A stretch of DNA of 64,000 nucleotides from Paraburkholderia sartisoli (GTDB taxonomy: Bacteria > Pseudomonadota > Gammaproteobacteria > Burkholderiales > Burkholderiaceae), in assembly GCF_900107685.1 (NCBI RefSeq), contig NZ_FNRQ01000011.1, positions 62,001 through 126,000 of the forward strand. The letters are read 5' to 3'. Position 1 is the stretch's first letter. Each line of letters begins with the position of its first letter. A program made the translations under genes and the position numbers. Shown here in pieces: positions 25,676 through 35,032 of this stretch. The notes below the pieces were generated by a model that saw only the letters and a program-made list of their open reading frames with translations, was not told the DNA's origin and searched no databases.

Positions 25676-27445
25676 ATGTTGAACAAGGGCATCACCATCA
25701 AGACGCGCATTGGTTTGACGATGGCGTTCCTCGCCGCGCTGTTGATCGCCATCGGCCTGCTCGGTCTTTCCGGCATGAGCCAGGCGAACGACGCATATCG
25801 CAGCACGTTCACCGACCAGATGCCGAGCGCGAAGAACATCGGCACCGCTGAGCTGTACGTCGCGCGGGAGCGCCTCGCGCTCGACCGTGCCGCCTTCCAG
25901 ATCGGCACGCCGGACGCGCTCAAGACCCTCGAGCGCGCGCGTCTGATGCGCTCGATGTCTGAAGAGGCGTGGAAGAAGTACATGGAACTGCCGCGCGGGC
26001 CTGAAGACAACCGCCTCGCGCAGGATGTCGTCGTCAAGCGCGCGGCCGAATATCAGGTCGCGGACGCGTTCGCCGCGGCGGTCACGGCCGGCGACCAGGC
26101 AAAGCTTCTCGATCTGGCCAAACAGTTGCAGGCAGCGCACGTCGAACTGTCGGCAGCCGACGAGACGCTCGGCAAGCTCCAGTTCAAGCAGGCGAAAGAG
26201 GGCTACGACGCCGCGCAGTCGAGCTTCGCGACGTTTCGCATCGTGACCGCGGTGGCGATTGTCGCCGGTTTGCTGGCAGCGCTCTTTTCGTACTTCACGC
26301 TGCGCGGCGCGATTGCCCGTCCGCTTGCCGACGCCATCGGGCACTTCGACGCGATCGCCGCCGGCGACCTGCGTCGCCCGATCGTGGTGCGCTCGCGCGA
26401 CGAAATGGGCCTGCTGCTCGAAGGCGTCGGCCGGATGCAGCGCAGCCTGATCGAGACCGTGCGCTCGGTGCGCACGGGCAGCGAATCGATCGCCACGGCG
26501 ACGCGCCAGATCGCCGCCGGCAACATCGACCTGTCCTCGCGTACGGAAGAGCAGGCTTCCGCGCTGCAGGAAACGGCGGCGAGCATGGAAGAGCTCACGG
26601 GCACCGTCAAGCAGAACGCCGACAATGCCCGCCAGGCGAGCGCGCTGGCCGCCAATGCATCGGAGATCGCGAACAAGGGCAATGCCGTGGTGGGGCAGGT
26701 CGTCGACACGATGGGCGACATCAACCAGAGCTCGACGAAGATCGCCGACATCATCTCGATCATCGAAGGGATCGCGTTCCAGACCAACATCCTGGCGCTG
26801 AACGCGGCCGTCGAAGCGGCCCGTGCCGGCGAGGAAGGCCGCGGGTTCGCGGTCGTGGCGGGCGAGGTGCGCAGCCTCGCGCAACGCTCGTCGGCGGCGG
26901 CCAAGGAGATCAAGGCGCTGATCGACACGTCGGTGGAACGCGTTCAGTCGGGCTCGGCGCTCGTGGACGAGGCGGGCCGCACGATGACCGAGATCATCGG
27001 TGCGGTGCAGCGCGTGACCGACATCATGGGCGAAATTGCCGCGGCCTCGGAAGAGCAGAGCGGCGGCATCGACCAGGTCGCACGGGCCGTGACGCAGATG
27101 GACGAGGCGACCCAGCAGAACGCGGCGCTCGTCGAGGAAGCAGCGGCCGCGGCGCAGTCGCTGGAAGATCAGGCGGGCAAGCTGCGTACGGCCGTCGCGG
27201 TATTTCATCTGGAAGATGGTCCGGCCAGCGCGGGCGTCTCGGGCCTCGCGGGCGTCACGGCGGCGGCACGCAAGCCGGCGCATCAGGCGACGGCGGTGCA
27301 GGCCCGCAAGATGGCATCAGTGGCGTCGATGGCGCCGGCGAGGCCCGCCAGCGCCGCACCGGCGCCTGCAGCGGCACCTGTCGCGGCGCCGCGCGCTCCG
27401 GCCATGGCCGCGGCAGGCAGCGACAAGGACTGGGAAACCTTCTGA
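25676..27445 (+). CDS. Methyl-accepting chemotaxis protein
   Basis: 589 residues. TM1 about 10-32 (GLTMAFLAALLIAIGLLGL), a periplasmic four-helix-bundle sensor to about 190, TM2 about 192-212, HAMP (RPLADAIGHFDAIAAGDLRR), and a cytoplasmic signalling hairpin with the tip sequence GIAFQTNILALNAAVEAARA. After an Ala/Pro-rich linker the protein ends in DWETF, which matches the NWETF pentapeptide that recruits CheR and CheB. ATG 25676 has GGAAG upstream. It follows the ribose cluster, so RbsB may be a ligand-loaded partner, though a terminator separates them. Confidence 0.9.
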   Translation: MLNKGITIKTRIGLTMAFLAALLIAIGLLGLSGMSQANDAYRSTFTDQMPSAKNIGTAELYVARERLALDRAAFQIGTPDALKTLERARLMRSMSEEAWKKYMELPRGPEDNRLAQDVVVKRAAEYQVADAFAAAVTAGDQAKLLDLAKQLQAAHVELSAADETLGKLQFKQAKEGYDAAQSSFATFRIVTAVAIVAGLLAALFSYFTLRGAIARPLADAIGHFDAIAAGDLRRPIVVRSRDEMGLLLEGVGRMQRSLIETVRSVRTGSESIATATRQIAAGNIDLSSRTEEQASALQETAASMEELTGTVKQNADNARQASALAANASEIANKGNAVVGQVVDTMGDINQSSTKIADIISIIEGIAFQTNILALNAAVEAARAGEEGRGFAVVAGEVRSLAQRSSAAAKEIKALIDTSVERVQSGSALVDEAGRTMTEIIGAVQRVTDIMGEIAAASEEQSGGIDQVARAVTQMDEATQQNAALVEEAAAAAQSLEDQAGKLRTAVAVFHLEDGPASAGVSGLAGVTAAARKPAHQATAVQARKMASVASMAPARPASAAPAPAAAPVAAPRAPAMAAAGSDKDWETF

Positions 27446-27497
27446 AGAACACGGCACCCCCGCAGCGTGGCGGCGCCACATGCAGGGTCCATCGAAC

Positions 27498-27540
27498 GAC
27501 CGTGGTTGCTGGCTTGCGCTGGTAATCACGGTCTTTTTTT
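27498..27540 (+). terminator. Rho-independent terminator of the chemoreceptor gene
   Basis: GACCGTGGTT pairs with AATCACGGTC (10 bp, one G.U pair) and is followed by seven T residues. It lies 53 bp after the stop codon. The following bases to 27718 show no further feature. Confidence 0.85.
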
Positions 27541-27718
27541 CGCCATTCGGAATAATGACGTGACCCAGGATCGACGCGCTTCCGGTACATTGTCGGGCGC
27601 GAAGGTTGCTCTCGCGGCATGAATGGGTGAGCCCGTCCAGGGCATCATGCCACTCCAACGCAGTGAATACGTCGTCAATCACATTCAGGTGCGATAGCCT
27701 GGCTGGAAGGGATCCTGT

Positions 27719-28480
27719 ATGACCCAATACGACCTCGCCACACGCCTCGTGAAAGCGCGCCAGCAGCATCGCCCGCTCGAACGGGTACCGCTGGACAGCC
27801 TGCCACCCGATGCGGCCAGCGCCTACGCGATCCAGCAGGCTGTCATCGCCGGACTGGGCACCACCACGGGCGGCTGGAAAATCGGTGCAAAGAGCCCAGG
27901 CGCGGCCGCCTCGGGGGCGCCGATTCCGGCGCCCTGCGTGATCGCCTCGCCCGCGAGCATCGCCCATAGCGGGTTCTTTCGCGTGTTGCTGGAGCTGGAG
28001 GTCGCCTTTCGCTTCGCCGAACCGATCGAGCCGCGCAACCTCGCCTATGCGCGCGACGAGGTGCTCGCGCGCGTAGGGGCCGTGCTGCCCGCCATCGAGA
28101 TCGTCGACAGCCGCTTCGCGGAATGGCCCGAGGTCGCCCCGCTCGCGCAACTGGCCGACGCGCAGAACAACGGCGCGCTCATCACGGGGCCAGCCGTGTC
28201 TTACGCGGGCTTCGCGCGCACGTTCGACTTCGTTTCGCCTGAACTGGACCTGACCTTCAACGGCACGTCGCTCGTGTCCGGGGCAACCGGTAATCCGGCT
28301 GGCGATCCGCGTGAACTGCTCGTCTGGTTCGTTAACCATTGCGCCGCTATGGGTATCGCAATCGAACCCGAGTGGACCATCACCACCGGCACGTACGTCG
28401 GCGCCCACCGCATCGAGGAGCCGGGCACCGTGCATGGACACATTTACGGCCTCGGTGAAGTGGATATCGTGCTGACATAA
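27719..28480 (+). CDS. Fumarylacetoacetate hydrolase-superfamily hydratase (2-oxopent-4-enoate hydratase-like)
   Basis: 253 residues of the MhpD/hydratase-decarboxylase branch: GGWKIGAKSPGAAASG, LLELEVAFRFAEPI with the metal-binding Glu pair, and AVLPAIEIVDSRF. These enzymes hydrate 2-oxo-4-pentenoate type dienols in meta-cleavage pathways. No other meta-cleavage gene is near, so the true substrate is open. AAGGG precedes ATG 27719. Confidence 0.78.
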   Translation: MTQYDLATRLVKARQQHRPLERVPLDSLPPDAASAYAIQQAVIAGLGTTTGGWKIGAKSPGAAASGAPIPAPCVIASPASIAHSGFFRVLLELEVAFRFAEPIEPRNLAYARDEVLARVGAVLPAIEIVDSRFAEWPEVAPLAQLADAQNNGALITGPAVSYAGFARTFDFVSPELDLTFNGTSLVSGATGNPAGDPRELLVWFVNHCAAMGIAIEPEWTITTGTYVGAHRIEEPGTVHGHIYGLGEVDIVLT

Positions 28481-28604
28481 GGTTCCTAAGGGGGCCTTAA
28501 AGGTGTCTTGAGCATAACCGGGGAGCACGAAGCCGCCCCGTCTCGCGATGCGCTGCAATACGCGTCCGCTTGCCCCTCGCTGTTACACACTCCGTCATGC
28601 GAAA

Positions 28605-28648
28605 CAGTAACAGGCGCTGCATCAAGTTGCAGCGCGTGCCTGTTGCTG
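28605..28648. other. Long bulged hairpin in the 632-bp gap upstream of prkA
   Basis: CAGTAACAGGC (28605-28615) pairs with GCCTGTTGCTG (28638-28648, one G.U pair). GCTGCA pairs with TGCAGC around a TCAAGT loop, with a 4-base bulge GCGT on the right side. That gives 17 paired positions with no T-run, so it is not a plain terminator. The gap 28481-29112 otherwise holds no gene. An A/T-rich run at 29011-29040 containing TAGGAT (29035-29040) could be part of the prkA promoter; no -24/-12 sigma-54 site was found. Confidence 0.5.
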
Positions 28649-29112
28649 CCGTAAACCCGTTTATGTACACCATCCACTCCGCTCGCGCGTTGAGGGAAAG
28701 AAGCGGCGTCAGCGGCGTGGATGGGTGAAGCACGGACACGATGCATCACGGGTGAGCGTGGTCGCGCACACGCGTCGCGCACGTAATGTGCGTGCGCAGA
28801 CATCAGAACCATCATGTGTTTGCGATTGTCTGATCGAGAAACGTTTTTGCTGTACCGGCAGCGCGAATGTCAGCGATAGTGCCGCTTCGAATGCTGCGTT
28901 GGGGCGCGCACGACATCGACGCGTGGCGGAAGATTGTAGGTGACCCGAAATGGCTTTTCCAGGAGATGAATGTAACGACGCGTTTGCGAGCCGATTTTCG
29001 TAACGTAGTTCGTGAAAAAAAATTTAAAAGGGTTTAGGATGAATTCGAGCGATGTTGTTTCCGATTAGCGCGCCGCGCACGACATCGGTCTAGACTTCGG
29101 CGAGGAGGTAGC

Positions 29113-31035
29113 ATGGATATCTACGGCAGTTTCGCGGCCCGCTTCGAGAAAACCCGGGAGGATGAACTCTCGCTCGAGGAGTATCTCGCGCTCTGCAAAG
29201 ACAATCCCGCCGCGTACGCCACCGCGGGCGAACGCATGTTGACGGCTATCGGGGAACCCGAGCAGATCGACACGCGCAACGATCCGCGTACGTCGCGCAT
29301 CTTCGCGAACAAGGTGATCAAGGTATACCCCGCGTTCCGTGAGTTCTACGGTATGGAAGACGTGATCGAGCAGGTGGTCGCGTATTTCCGGCACTCGGCC
29401 CAGGGGCTCGAGGAAAAGAAGCAGATCCTGTATCTGCTTGGGCCGGTCGGCGGCGGCAAGTCGTCGATCGCGGAACGCCTGAAGCAGCTGGCCGAACGCG
29501 TGCCGTTCTATGCGATCAAGGGGTCGCCCGTGAACGAGTCGCCGCTCGGGCTCTTCGATTACGACGAGGACGGTCCGATCCTCGAAGAACAGTACGGAAT
29601 TCCACGCCGCTACCTCAAAACCATTCTCAGCCCGTGGGCGGTCAAACGCCTTCACGAATACAACGGTGACATCCGCAAGTTCCGCGTTGTGCGCCGCTTC
29701 CCGTCGATTCTCCGGCAGATCGGCATTGCAAAGACCGAACCGGGCGACGAAAACAATCAGGATATTTCCTCGCTCGTCGGCAAGGTCGACATTCGCAAGC
29801 TCGAACAGTATGCACAGGACGACGCCGACGCCTACAGCTATTCCGGCGGCCTGTGTCTCGCGAACCAGGGCCTGCTTGAATTCGTCGAAATGTTCAAGGC
29901 GCCGATCAAGGTGCTGCACCCGCTGCTCACCGCCACGCAGGAAGGTAACTTCAAGGGCACGGAAGGCTTCGGCGCGATCCCGTTCGACGGCATCATCCTC
30001 GCCCACTCGAATGAGTCGGAATGGAAGGCGTTCCGCAACAACCGCAACAACGAAGCGCTGCTCGATCGTATCTTCGTCGTGAAGGTGCCGTACTGCCTGC
30101 GCTACGGCGAGGAAATGAAGATCTACGAAAAGCTGATCCGCAATTCGTCGCTGGCGAACGCGGTATGTGCGCCGGGCACGTTGAAGATGATGTCGCAGTT
30201 CTCCGTGCTGACGCGTCTGCACGAGCCGGAAAACTCGAGCCTCTTTTCGAAGATGCAGGTGTACGACGGCGAAAACCTGAAGGACACCGATCCGAAAGCC
30301 AAGTCGTTCCAGGAGTACCGTGATTTCGCGGGCGTCGACGAGGGCATGACGGGTGTGTCGACCCGTTTCGCGTTCAAGATTCTCTCGCGCGTGTTCAACT
30401 TCGACTCGACGGAAATCGCCGCCAATCCGGTGCATCTGATGTACGTGCTCGAACAGCAGATCGAACGCGAGCAGTTCCCGCCGGAAACGGAGCAGAAGTA
30501 TCTGTCGTTCGTGAAGGACGTGCTGGCCTCGCGCTACGCGGAGTTCATCGGCAAGGAAATCCAGACCGCTTATCTGGAGTCGTATTCCGAGTACGGGCAG
30601 AACATCTTCGACCGCTACGTGACGTATGCGGACTTCTGGATTCAGGATCAGGAGTTCCGCGACCATGACACAGGCGAGAGCTTCGATCGCGCGGCGCTCA
30701 ACGCCGAACTCGAGAAGATCGAAAAGCCCGCGGGTATCAGCAACCCGAAGGACTTTCGCAACGAGATCGTCAATTTCGTGCTGCGCGCGCGTGCTGCGAA
30801 TGCGGGGAAAAATCCCGCGTGGATCAGCTACGAGAAACTGCGCGTCGTGATCGAAAAGAAGATGTTCTCGAACACGGAAGAACTGCTGCCGGTCATCTCG
30901 TTCAATGCGAAAGGATCGGCGGAGGAGCAGCGCAAGCACGAGGACTTCGTCAACCGGATGGTCGCGAAGGGATACACGCCGAAGCAGGTACGGCTCCTGT
31001 GCGACTGGTATCTGCGCGTGCGCAAGTCGTCATGA
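29113..31035 (+). CDS. prkA: PrkA-family serine protein kinase (YeaG)
   Basis: 640 residues, the family length. An N-terminal AAA-like PrkA domain has Walker A GPVGGGKSS with Lys116, and a C-terminal kinase-related part spans about 400-640. In E. coli YeaG acts with YeaH in responses to nitrogen starvation and other stationary-phase stresses. A strong GAGGAGG lies 7 bases before ATG 29113. First gene of prkA-yeaH-spoVR, a widely conserved trio; the yeaH-like gene starts 126 bp downstream. Confidence 0.93.
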   Translation: MDIYGSFAARFEKTREDELSLEEYLALCKDNPAAYATAGERMLTAIGEPEQIDTRNDPRTSRIFANKVIKVYPAFREFYGMEDVIEQVVAYFRHSAQGLEEKKQILYLLGPVGGGKSSIAERLKQLAERVPFYAIKGSPVNESPLGLFDYDEDGPILEEQYGIPRRYLKTILSPWAVKRLHEYNGDIRKFRVVRRFPSILRQIGIAKTEPGDENNQDISSLVGKVDIRKLEQYAQDDADAYSYSGGLCLANQGLLEFVEMFKAPIKVLHPLLTATQEGNFKGTEGFGAIPFDGIILAHSNESEWKAFRNNRNNEALLDRIFVVKVPYCLRYGEEMKIYEKLIRNSSLANAVCAPGTLKMMSQFSVLTRLHEPENSSLFSKMQVYDGENLKDTDPKAKSFQEYRDFAGVDEGMTGVSTRFAFKILSRVFNFDSTEIAANPVHLMYVLEQQIEREQFPPETEQKYLSFVKDVLASRYAEFIGKEIQTAYLESYSEYGQNIFDRYVTYADFWIQDQEFRDHDTGESFDRAALNAELEKIEKPAGISNPKDFRNEIVNFVLRARAANAGKNPAWISYEKLRVVIEKKMFSNTEELLPVISFNAKGSAEEQRKHEDFVNRMVAKGYTPKQVRLLCDWYLRVRKSS

Positions 31036-31161
31036 CACACGAGGCGTACCGCCCGCGTCGCGCAACGGCGCGGGCACCTTGCGAGGCGCAAGCCGCATGG
31101 ACATGAGGTTGCATGCGCAACTTGCGTCTCGCGCTTCAGAAATTCGAGCGGGAGACCGGGC

Positions 31162-32433
31162 GTGCTTCATCAAATCATCGACCGCAGGCTGGCAGGCAAG
31201 AACAAGAGCATTGCAAATCGCGAACGTTTTCTGCGTCGCGTAAAAAACTATATTCGTCGCGCCGTATCGGAAGCGGTGCGCGACCGCAGCATCAAGGACA
31301 TCCAGAACACGCAGAGCATCACGATTCCGCGCAAGGACATCGCGGAGCCCTCGTTCCGGCACGGCCCGGGCGGCAAGCGTGAAATGGTGCACCCTGGCAA
31401 CGCCGACTACATCCGCGGCGACAGGATTCCTCGCCCGGGCGGCGGAGGCGGTGGGGGCGGCGGAAGCAACGCGAGCAACGAAGGCGAAGGGCAGGATGAC
31501 TTCGTATTCGAGCTGAGCCGCGAAGAATTCATGCAGTACTTCTTCGACGATCTCGAACTGCCGCGTCTCGTGAAGACACACCTGCTCGCCGTGCCCACAT
31601 GGAAGAGCATTCGCGCGGGCTGGGCGGCCGAAGGCACGCCGAACAACATCGACGTCGTACGCTCGTTGCGCAGCGCGCTTGGACGACGTATCGCGCTCGG
31701 CGCACCGCTCGTCAACGAACTGCACGAACTCGAAAAGCGGCTCGAGGAGATGAAGGCCGATCCGGCTGACCGTCGCGACGAGATCAAGCTGCTCGAAGAG
31801 GAAATCCATCATCTGCGCGGCCGTATCTGGCGCATTCCGTTCATCGATCCGTTCGACCTGCGTTATGTGAACCGCGTGAAGCAGCCAGAGCCGTCGAGCC
31901 AGGCGGTGATGTTCTGTCTGATGGATGTGTCCGGTTCGATGGACGAGCAGCGCAAGGATCTCGCCAAGCGCTTTTTCATCCTGTTGTATCTCTTTCTCAA
32001 GCGCAACTACGAGCGGATCGAAGTGGTGTTCATCCGTCATCACACGCGCGCCGAGGAAGTCGACGAAGACACGTTCTTCCACTCGACGGAGAGCGGCGGC
32101 ACGGTGGTGTCGAGCGCGCTCGAGCTGATGACGAAAGTCATGGAGGACCGGTATTCGCCGAGTGAATGGAATATTTACGGTGCTCAGGCATCGGATGGCG
32201 ACAACTGGACTGACGATTCGCCGAAGTGCCGCAAGATGCTGGCGGATGACATTCTGACCAAGGTGCGCTATTTTGCGTATATTCAGGTCACACCTGAAGA
32301 GCAGAACCTGTGGCTCGAATATGCGCAGCTCGCGCAGAGCGCGCCGCAGATGGCGATGAAGAAAGTGGAAACGGCAGCGGATATCTACCCGGTCTTCCGG
32401 GAACTGTTCGAAAAGCAGGTGGCGTCCTCATGA
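31162..32433 (+). CDS. yeaH: YeaH/YhbH-family protein (UPF0229) with VWA-like domain
   Basis: 423 residues. N-terminal basic part MLHQIIDRRLAGKNKSIANR, a run of nine glycines (about residues 93-101) as a flexible hinge, then a C-terminal von Willebrand A-like domain with the metal-site motif MDVSGSMDEQRKD near residue 254 and HHTRAEEVDEDTFFHSTESG. Partner of the PrkA kinase. The start is GTG at 31162 after GGGAG. It overlaps the SpoVR start by 4 bp (ATGA), so the two are translationally coupled. Confidence 0.92.
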   Translation: MLHQIIDRRLAGKNKSIANRERFLRRVKNYIRRAVSEAVRDRSIKDIQNTQSITIPRKDIAEPSFRHGPGGKREMVHPGNADYIRGDRIPRPGGGGGGGGGSNASNEGEGQDDFVFELSREEFMQYFFDDLELPRLVKTHLLAVPTWKSIRAGWAAEGTPNNIDVVRSLRSALGRRIALGAPLVNELHELEKRLEEMKADPADRRDEIKLLEEEIHHLRGRIWRIPFIDPFDLRYVNRVKQPEPSSQAVMFCLMDVSGSMDEQRKDLAKRFFILLYLFLKRNYERIEVVFIRHHTRAEEVDEDTFFHSTESGGTVVSSALELMTKVMEDRYSPSEWNIYGAQASDGDNWTDDSPKCRKMLADDILTKVRYFAYIQVTPEEQNLWLEYAQLAQSAPQMAMKKVETAADIYPVFRELFEKQVASS

Positions 32434-34109
32434 CTACACGACATCTGCACAATGAATCGCGCGGCTACAAGCCAGAGCGCGGCAAGGGCGCGAAGGAGAA
32501 GGATTCTGGTAGCGCCGGGCCGGGCGGGGCAGCAGCAGCACCTGGGCAAACCGCGGTGCCCGAGGAAGGGCAAAGGGAAGTCCGTATGAACGTTGCCGAT
32601 AGACGGCCTCTGCCGTGCCCGTCCGACTGGACCTTCGAGCTCATCGAAGAATACGATACGCACATTTCCCATGTTGCAGAGCAGTATGGGCTCGACACGT
32701 ATCCTATCCAGCTCGAACTCATCAGTTCCGAACAGATGATGGACGCGTACGCGTCCGTCGGCATGCCGGTCAATTACCGGCACTGGTCGTTCGGCAAGCA
32801 TTATCTTTCCACTGAGAAGAGCTACCGTCGCGGGCAGATGGGGCTTGCGTACGAGATCGTCATCAACTCGAATCCGTGCATCGCGTATCTGATGGAAGAG
32901 AACACGATGACGATGCAGGCGCTTGTCATCGCGCACGCGGCGTACGGACACAACTCGTTTTTCAAGGGCAACTATCTGTTCCGGCTCTGGACGGATGCCC
33001 ACGCGATCATCGACTACCTTGTCTACGCGAAAAACTACATTGCCGAATGCGAGGAACGCTTTGGGCTTGATCGCGTGGAGGAGCTACTCGACTCGTGCCA
33101 TGCGTTGATGAACTACGGCGTGGACCGTTACAAGCGACCGCAGAAGCTGTCGCTGGCGAAGGAATCGGTGGCGCGTCGCGAGCGCGAGGCGTACCTGCAA
33201 TCGCAGGTGAATGAACTGTGGCGCACGTTGCCTTCGAAGAAGGAGGCGTTGCCTGAAGAGACGGAAGATCGCTATCCGCCCGAGCCGCAGGAAAACCTGC
33301 TGTATTTCGCGGAAAAGAATTCGCCGTTGCTTGAGCCATGGGAACGGGAAGTGATCCGGATCGTGCGCAAGGTGGGGCAGTATTTCTATCCGCAGCGGCA
33401 GACGCAGGTGATGAACGAGGGATGGGCGACGTTCTGGCATTACACGTTGCTCAACACGCTCTATAACCAGGGCAAGCTGGAAGACGGCTTCATGATGGAG
33501 TTTCTCCATTCGCACAGCAACGTCGTGTACCAGCCGCCGGTGACGAAGCCGTATTACAGCGGCATCAATCCGTACGCACTGGGTTTTTCGATGATGAGCG
33601 ACATACGGCGCATCTGCGAGTCGCCGACTGATGAAGACCGGCAGTGGTTTCCTGAACTGGCCGGCAGCCCGTGGCTGGAGTCGCTGCATTACGCGATGCG
33701 CAACTTCAAGGACGAGAGTTTTGTCGCGCAGTATCTGTCGCCGCATCTGATTCGTGAAATGCGGCTTTTTTCAGTACTCGATGACGACATGCGGGACGCG
33801 CTCGAGGTTTCGGCGATTCACGATGAGAGCGGGTATCAGTACGTGAGGCAGGCGCTGTCGCGGCAGTACGACATGCATCATCGTGAGCCGAATATTCAGG
33901 TGTGGTCGGTGAATACACGCGGCGACCGGAGTTTGACGCTTCGGCATTTTATGAGCGACAACCGGCATCTGTCTGGCGATAGTGAAGAGGTTTTAAAGCA
34001 TATGGCTCGCCTCTGGCAGTTTGATGTGTTTCTCGAAAGCGTCGATGAGAGTGGGACGGTGAGGAAGCGGTATGAATGTCGGTATGTGGCGCCCTTGGTC
34101 AGGGCTTGA
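32430..34109 (+). CDS. spoVR: SpoVR-family protein (YcgB)
   Basis: The conserved SpoVR core runs from SDWTFELIEEYDTHISHVAE to the C-terminus, with YGHNSFFKGNYLFRLWTDAH and MNEGWATFWHYTLLN, as in E. coli YcgB (about 510 residues). From ATG 32430, coupled by ATGA to yeaH, the product has 559 residues, and the extra 52 are low-complexity (KGAKEKDSGSAGPGGAAAA). An internal ATG at 32586 with GGGAAG upstream would give the standard length and may be the real or a second start. The function is unknown; it travels with prkA-yeaH in stress regulons. Confidence 0.92.
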   Translation: MTTRHLHNESRGYKPERGKGAKEKDSGSAGPGGAAAAPGQTAVPEEGQREVRMNVADRRPLPCPSDWTFELIEEYDTHISHVAEQYGLDTYPIQLELISSEQMMDAYASVGMPVNYRHWSFGKHYLSTEKSYRRGQMGLAYEIVINSNPCIAYLMEENTMTMQALVIAHAAYGHNSFFKGNYLFRLWTDAHAIIDYLVYAKNYIAECEERFGLDRVEELLDSCHALMNYGVDRYKRPQKLSLAKESVARREREAYLQSQVNELWRTLPSKKEALPEETEDRYPPEPQENLLYFAEKNSPLLEPWEREVIRIVRKVGQYFYPQRQTQVMNEGWATFWHYTLLNTLYNQGKLEDGFMMEFLHSHSNVVYQPPVTKPYYSGINPYALGFSMMSDIRRICESPTDEDRQWFPELAGSPWLESLHYAMRNFKDESFVAQYLSPHLIREMRLFSVLDDDMRDALEVSAIHDESGYQYVRQALSRQYDMHHREPNIQVWSVNTRGDRSLTLRHFMSDNRHLSGDSEEVLKHMARLWQFDVFLESVDESGTVRKRYECRYVAPLVRA

Positions 34110-34121
34110 TGTTTTGTTTTT

Positions 34122-34832
34122 TTGGCCTTTCCTTGAATTCATGTCGGTCTATTAGCGTCGCCCCTGTGCGGGGCGGCACCTACTTTTCTTTGTCCCCCAA
34201 GGGGACTTCCTTCGGGGCGTCTTCCAAAGAAAAGTAGGCAAAAGAAAGGCGCTTCGACAGCTCATTTCTTTTAAGATGCATCTTCAGTGGGGAATGGCAA
34301 CCCATGAAGTGTTGCCCTCACAGGTCAACTTCCATTGGTCCCCGCGCAGGACCGTCCCTCGCACAGTACCTCCCGTGACAAAGCCGTCATCCACCCGGCT
34401 CCGCACTGCGTGCGTCGCCGATCGGTGACGCGGGATTGCCGCGCATCACCCCCTGCCCGCGAGCCGCGCATAAACCGGTACGAAGGGTCCTTGTAGACCG
34501 GCGTGTTTCGTTCGCCCTCATCGGGTGAACCCGTCCGCGTGCGCGACGCGCGAAGCGGGATGGATGAGCGCCTTGTCACAGGCACTGAACGCGCGTGGGA
34601 CGAAATCGCGCGGGGACCGATGCCGCCTGAAGCGCGAGGGCGACACTTCATGGGTTGCCATTCCCCGGGGATGACGCACCTTGAACAAGTGAGTTTTCGA
34701 GGCGCCTTTCTTTTGCCTACTTTTCTTTGGAAGACGCCCCGAAGGAAGTCCCCTTGGGGGACAAAGAAAAGTAGGTGCCGCCCCGCACAGGGGCAACGCT
34801 AATAGACCGACATGAATGCAAGGAAAGGCCAA
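34122..34832. repeat. 711-bp imperfect inverted repeat (two head-to-head units) after spoVR
   Basis: The outer arms 34122-34252 and 34702-34832 are 131 bp each and identical in inverted orientation except at two positions (34136 and 34159 of the left arm). The symmetry continues inward on the same axis, near 34477, with more divergence. Examples are 34289-34319 with 34636-34666 (one mismatch), 34332-34347 with 34608-34623, and the blocks around GTGACA and TGTCAC. Each arm contains small GC hairpins (GCCCC/GGGGC, GTCCCC/GGGGAC) and the phrase CCTACTTTTCTTTG. A partial third copy is at 34868-34890. There is no transposase. Short frames inside are probably not genes. The rest of the 34110-35032 gap shows nothing else. 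Confidence 0.9.
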
Positions 34833-35032
34833 GGAAACACGAGCTTCGGCACGAAAAACCCGGCATACCGCCCCGCGCAGGGGCCAACGCGGCAGCAAAA
34901 AATACCAACAAAAAGCCGACAAATCTCTTAACCAAAACCTTACATCCGGTAAAATTCCGGCCGCAGGCCAAACAAAAAAAACAGTCCCAGACCAGAAAAA
35001 ACCAAAGAGCACTGAAAGGAAAAGCAAACCCG

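Noticed and set aside
28921..28960. Possible sigma-54 promoter upstream of prkA (TGGCGGAAGATTGT)
   Set aside because: The TGG and TTG blocks are one base too close for the -24/-12 spacing and the GC of the -12 is missing.
29065..30939. 624-codon minus-strand frame over prkA
   Set aside because: Shadow; prkA is conserved over its full length.
34325..34802. Short frames inside the inverted repeat (109 and 100 codons)
   Set aside because: They mirror each other because of the repeat, lack ribosome sites and have Arg/Ser-rich composition; treated as repeat sequence.
34868..34890. Third repeat fragment as a separate mobile element
   Set aside because: Only 23 bp resemble the arm; reported as a partial copy, not as an element.
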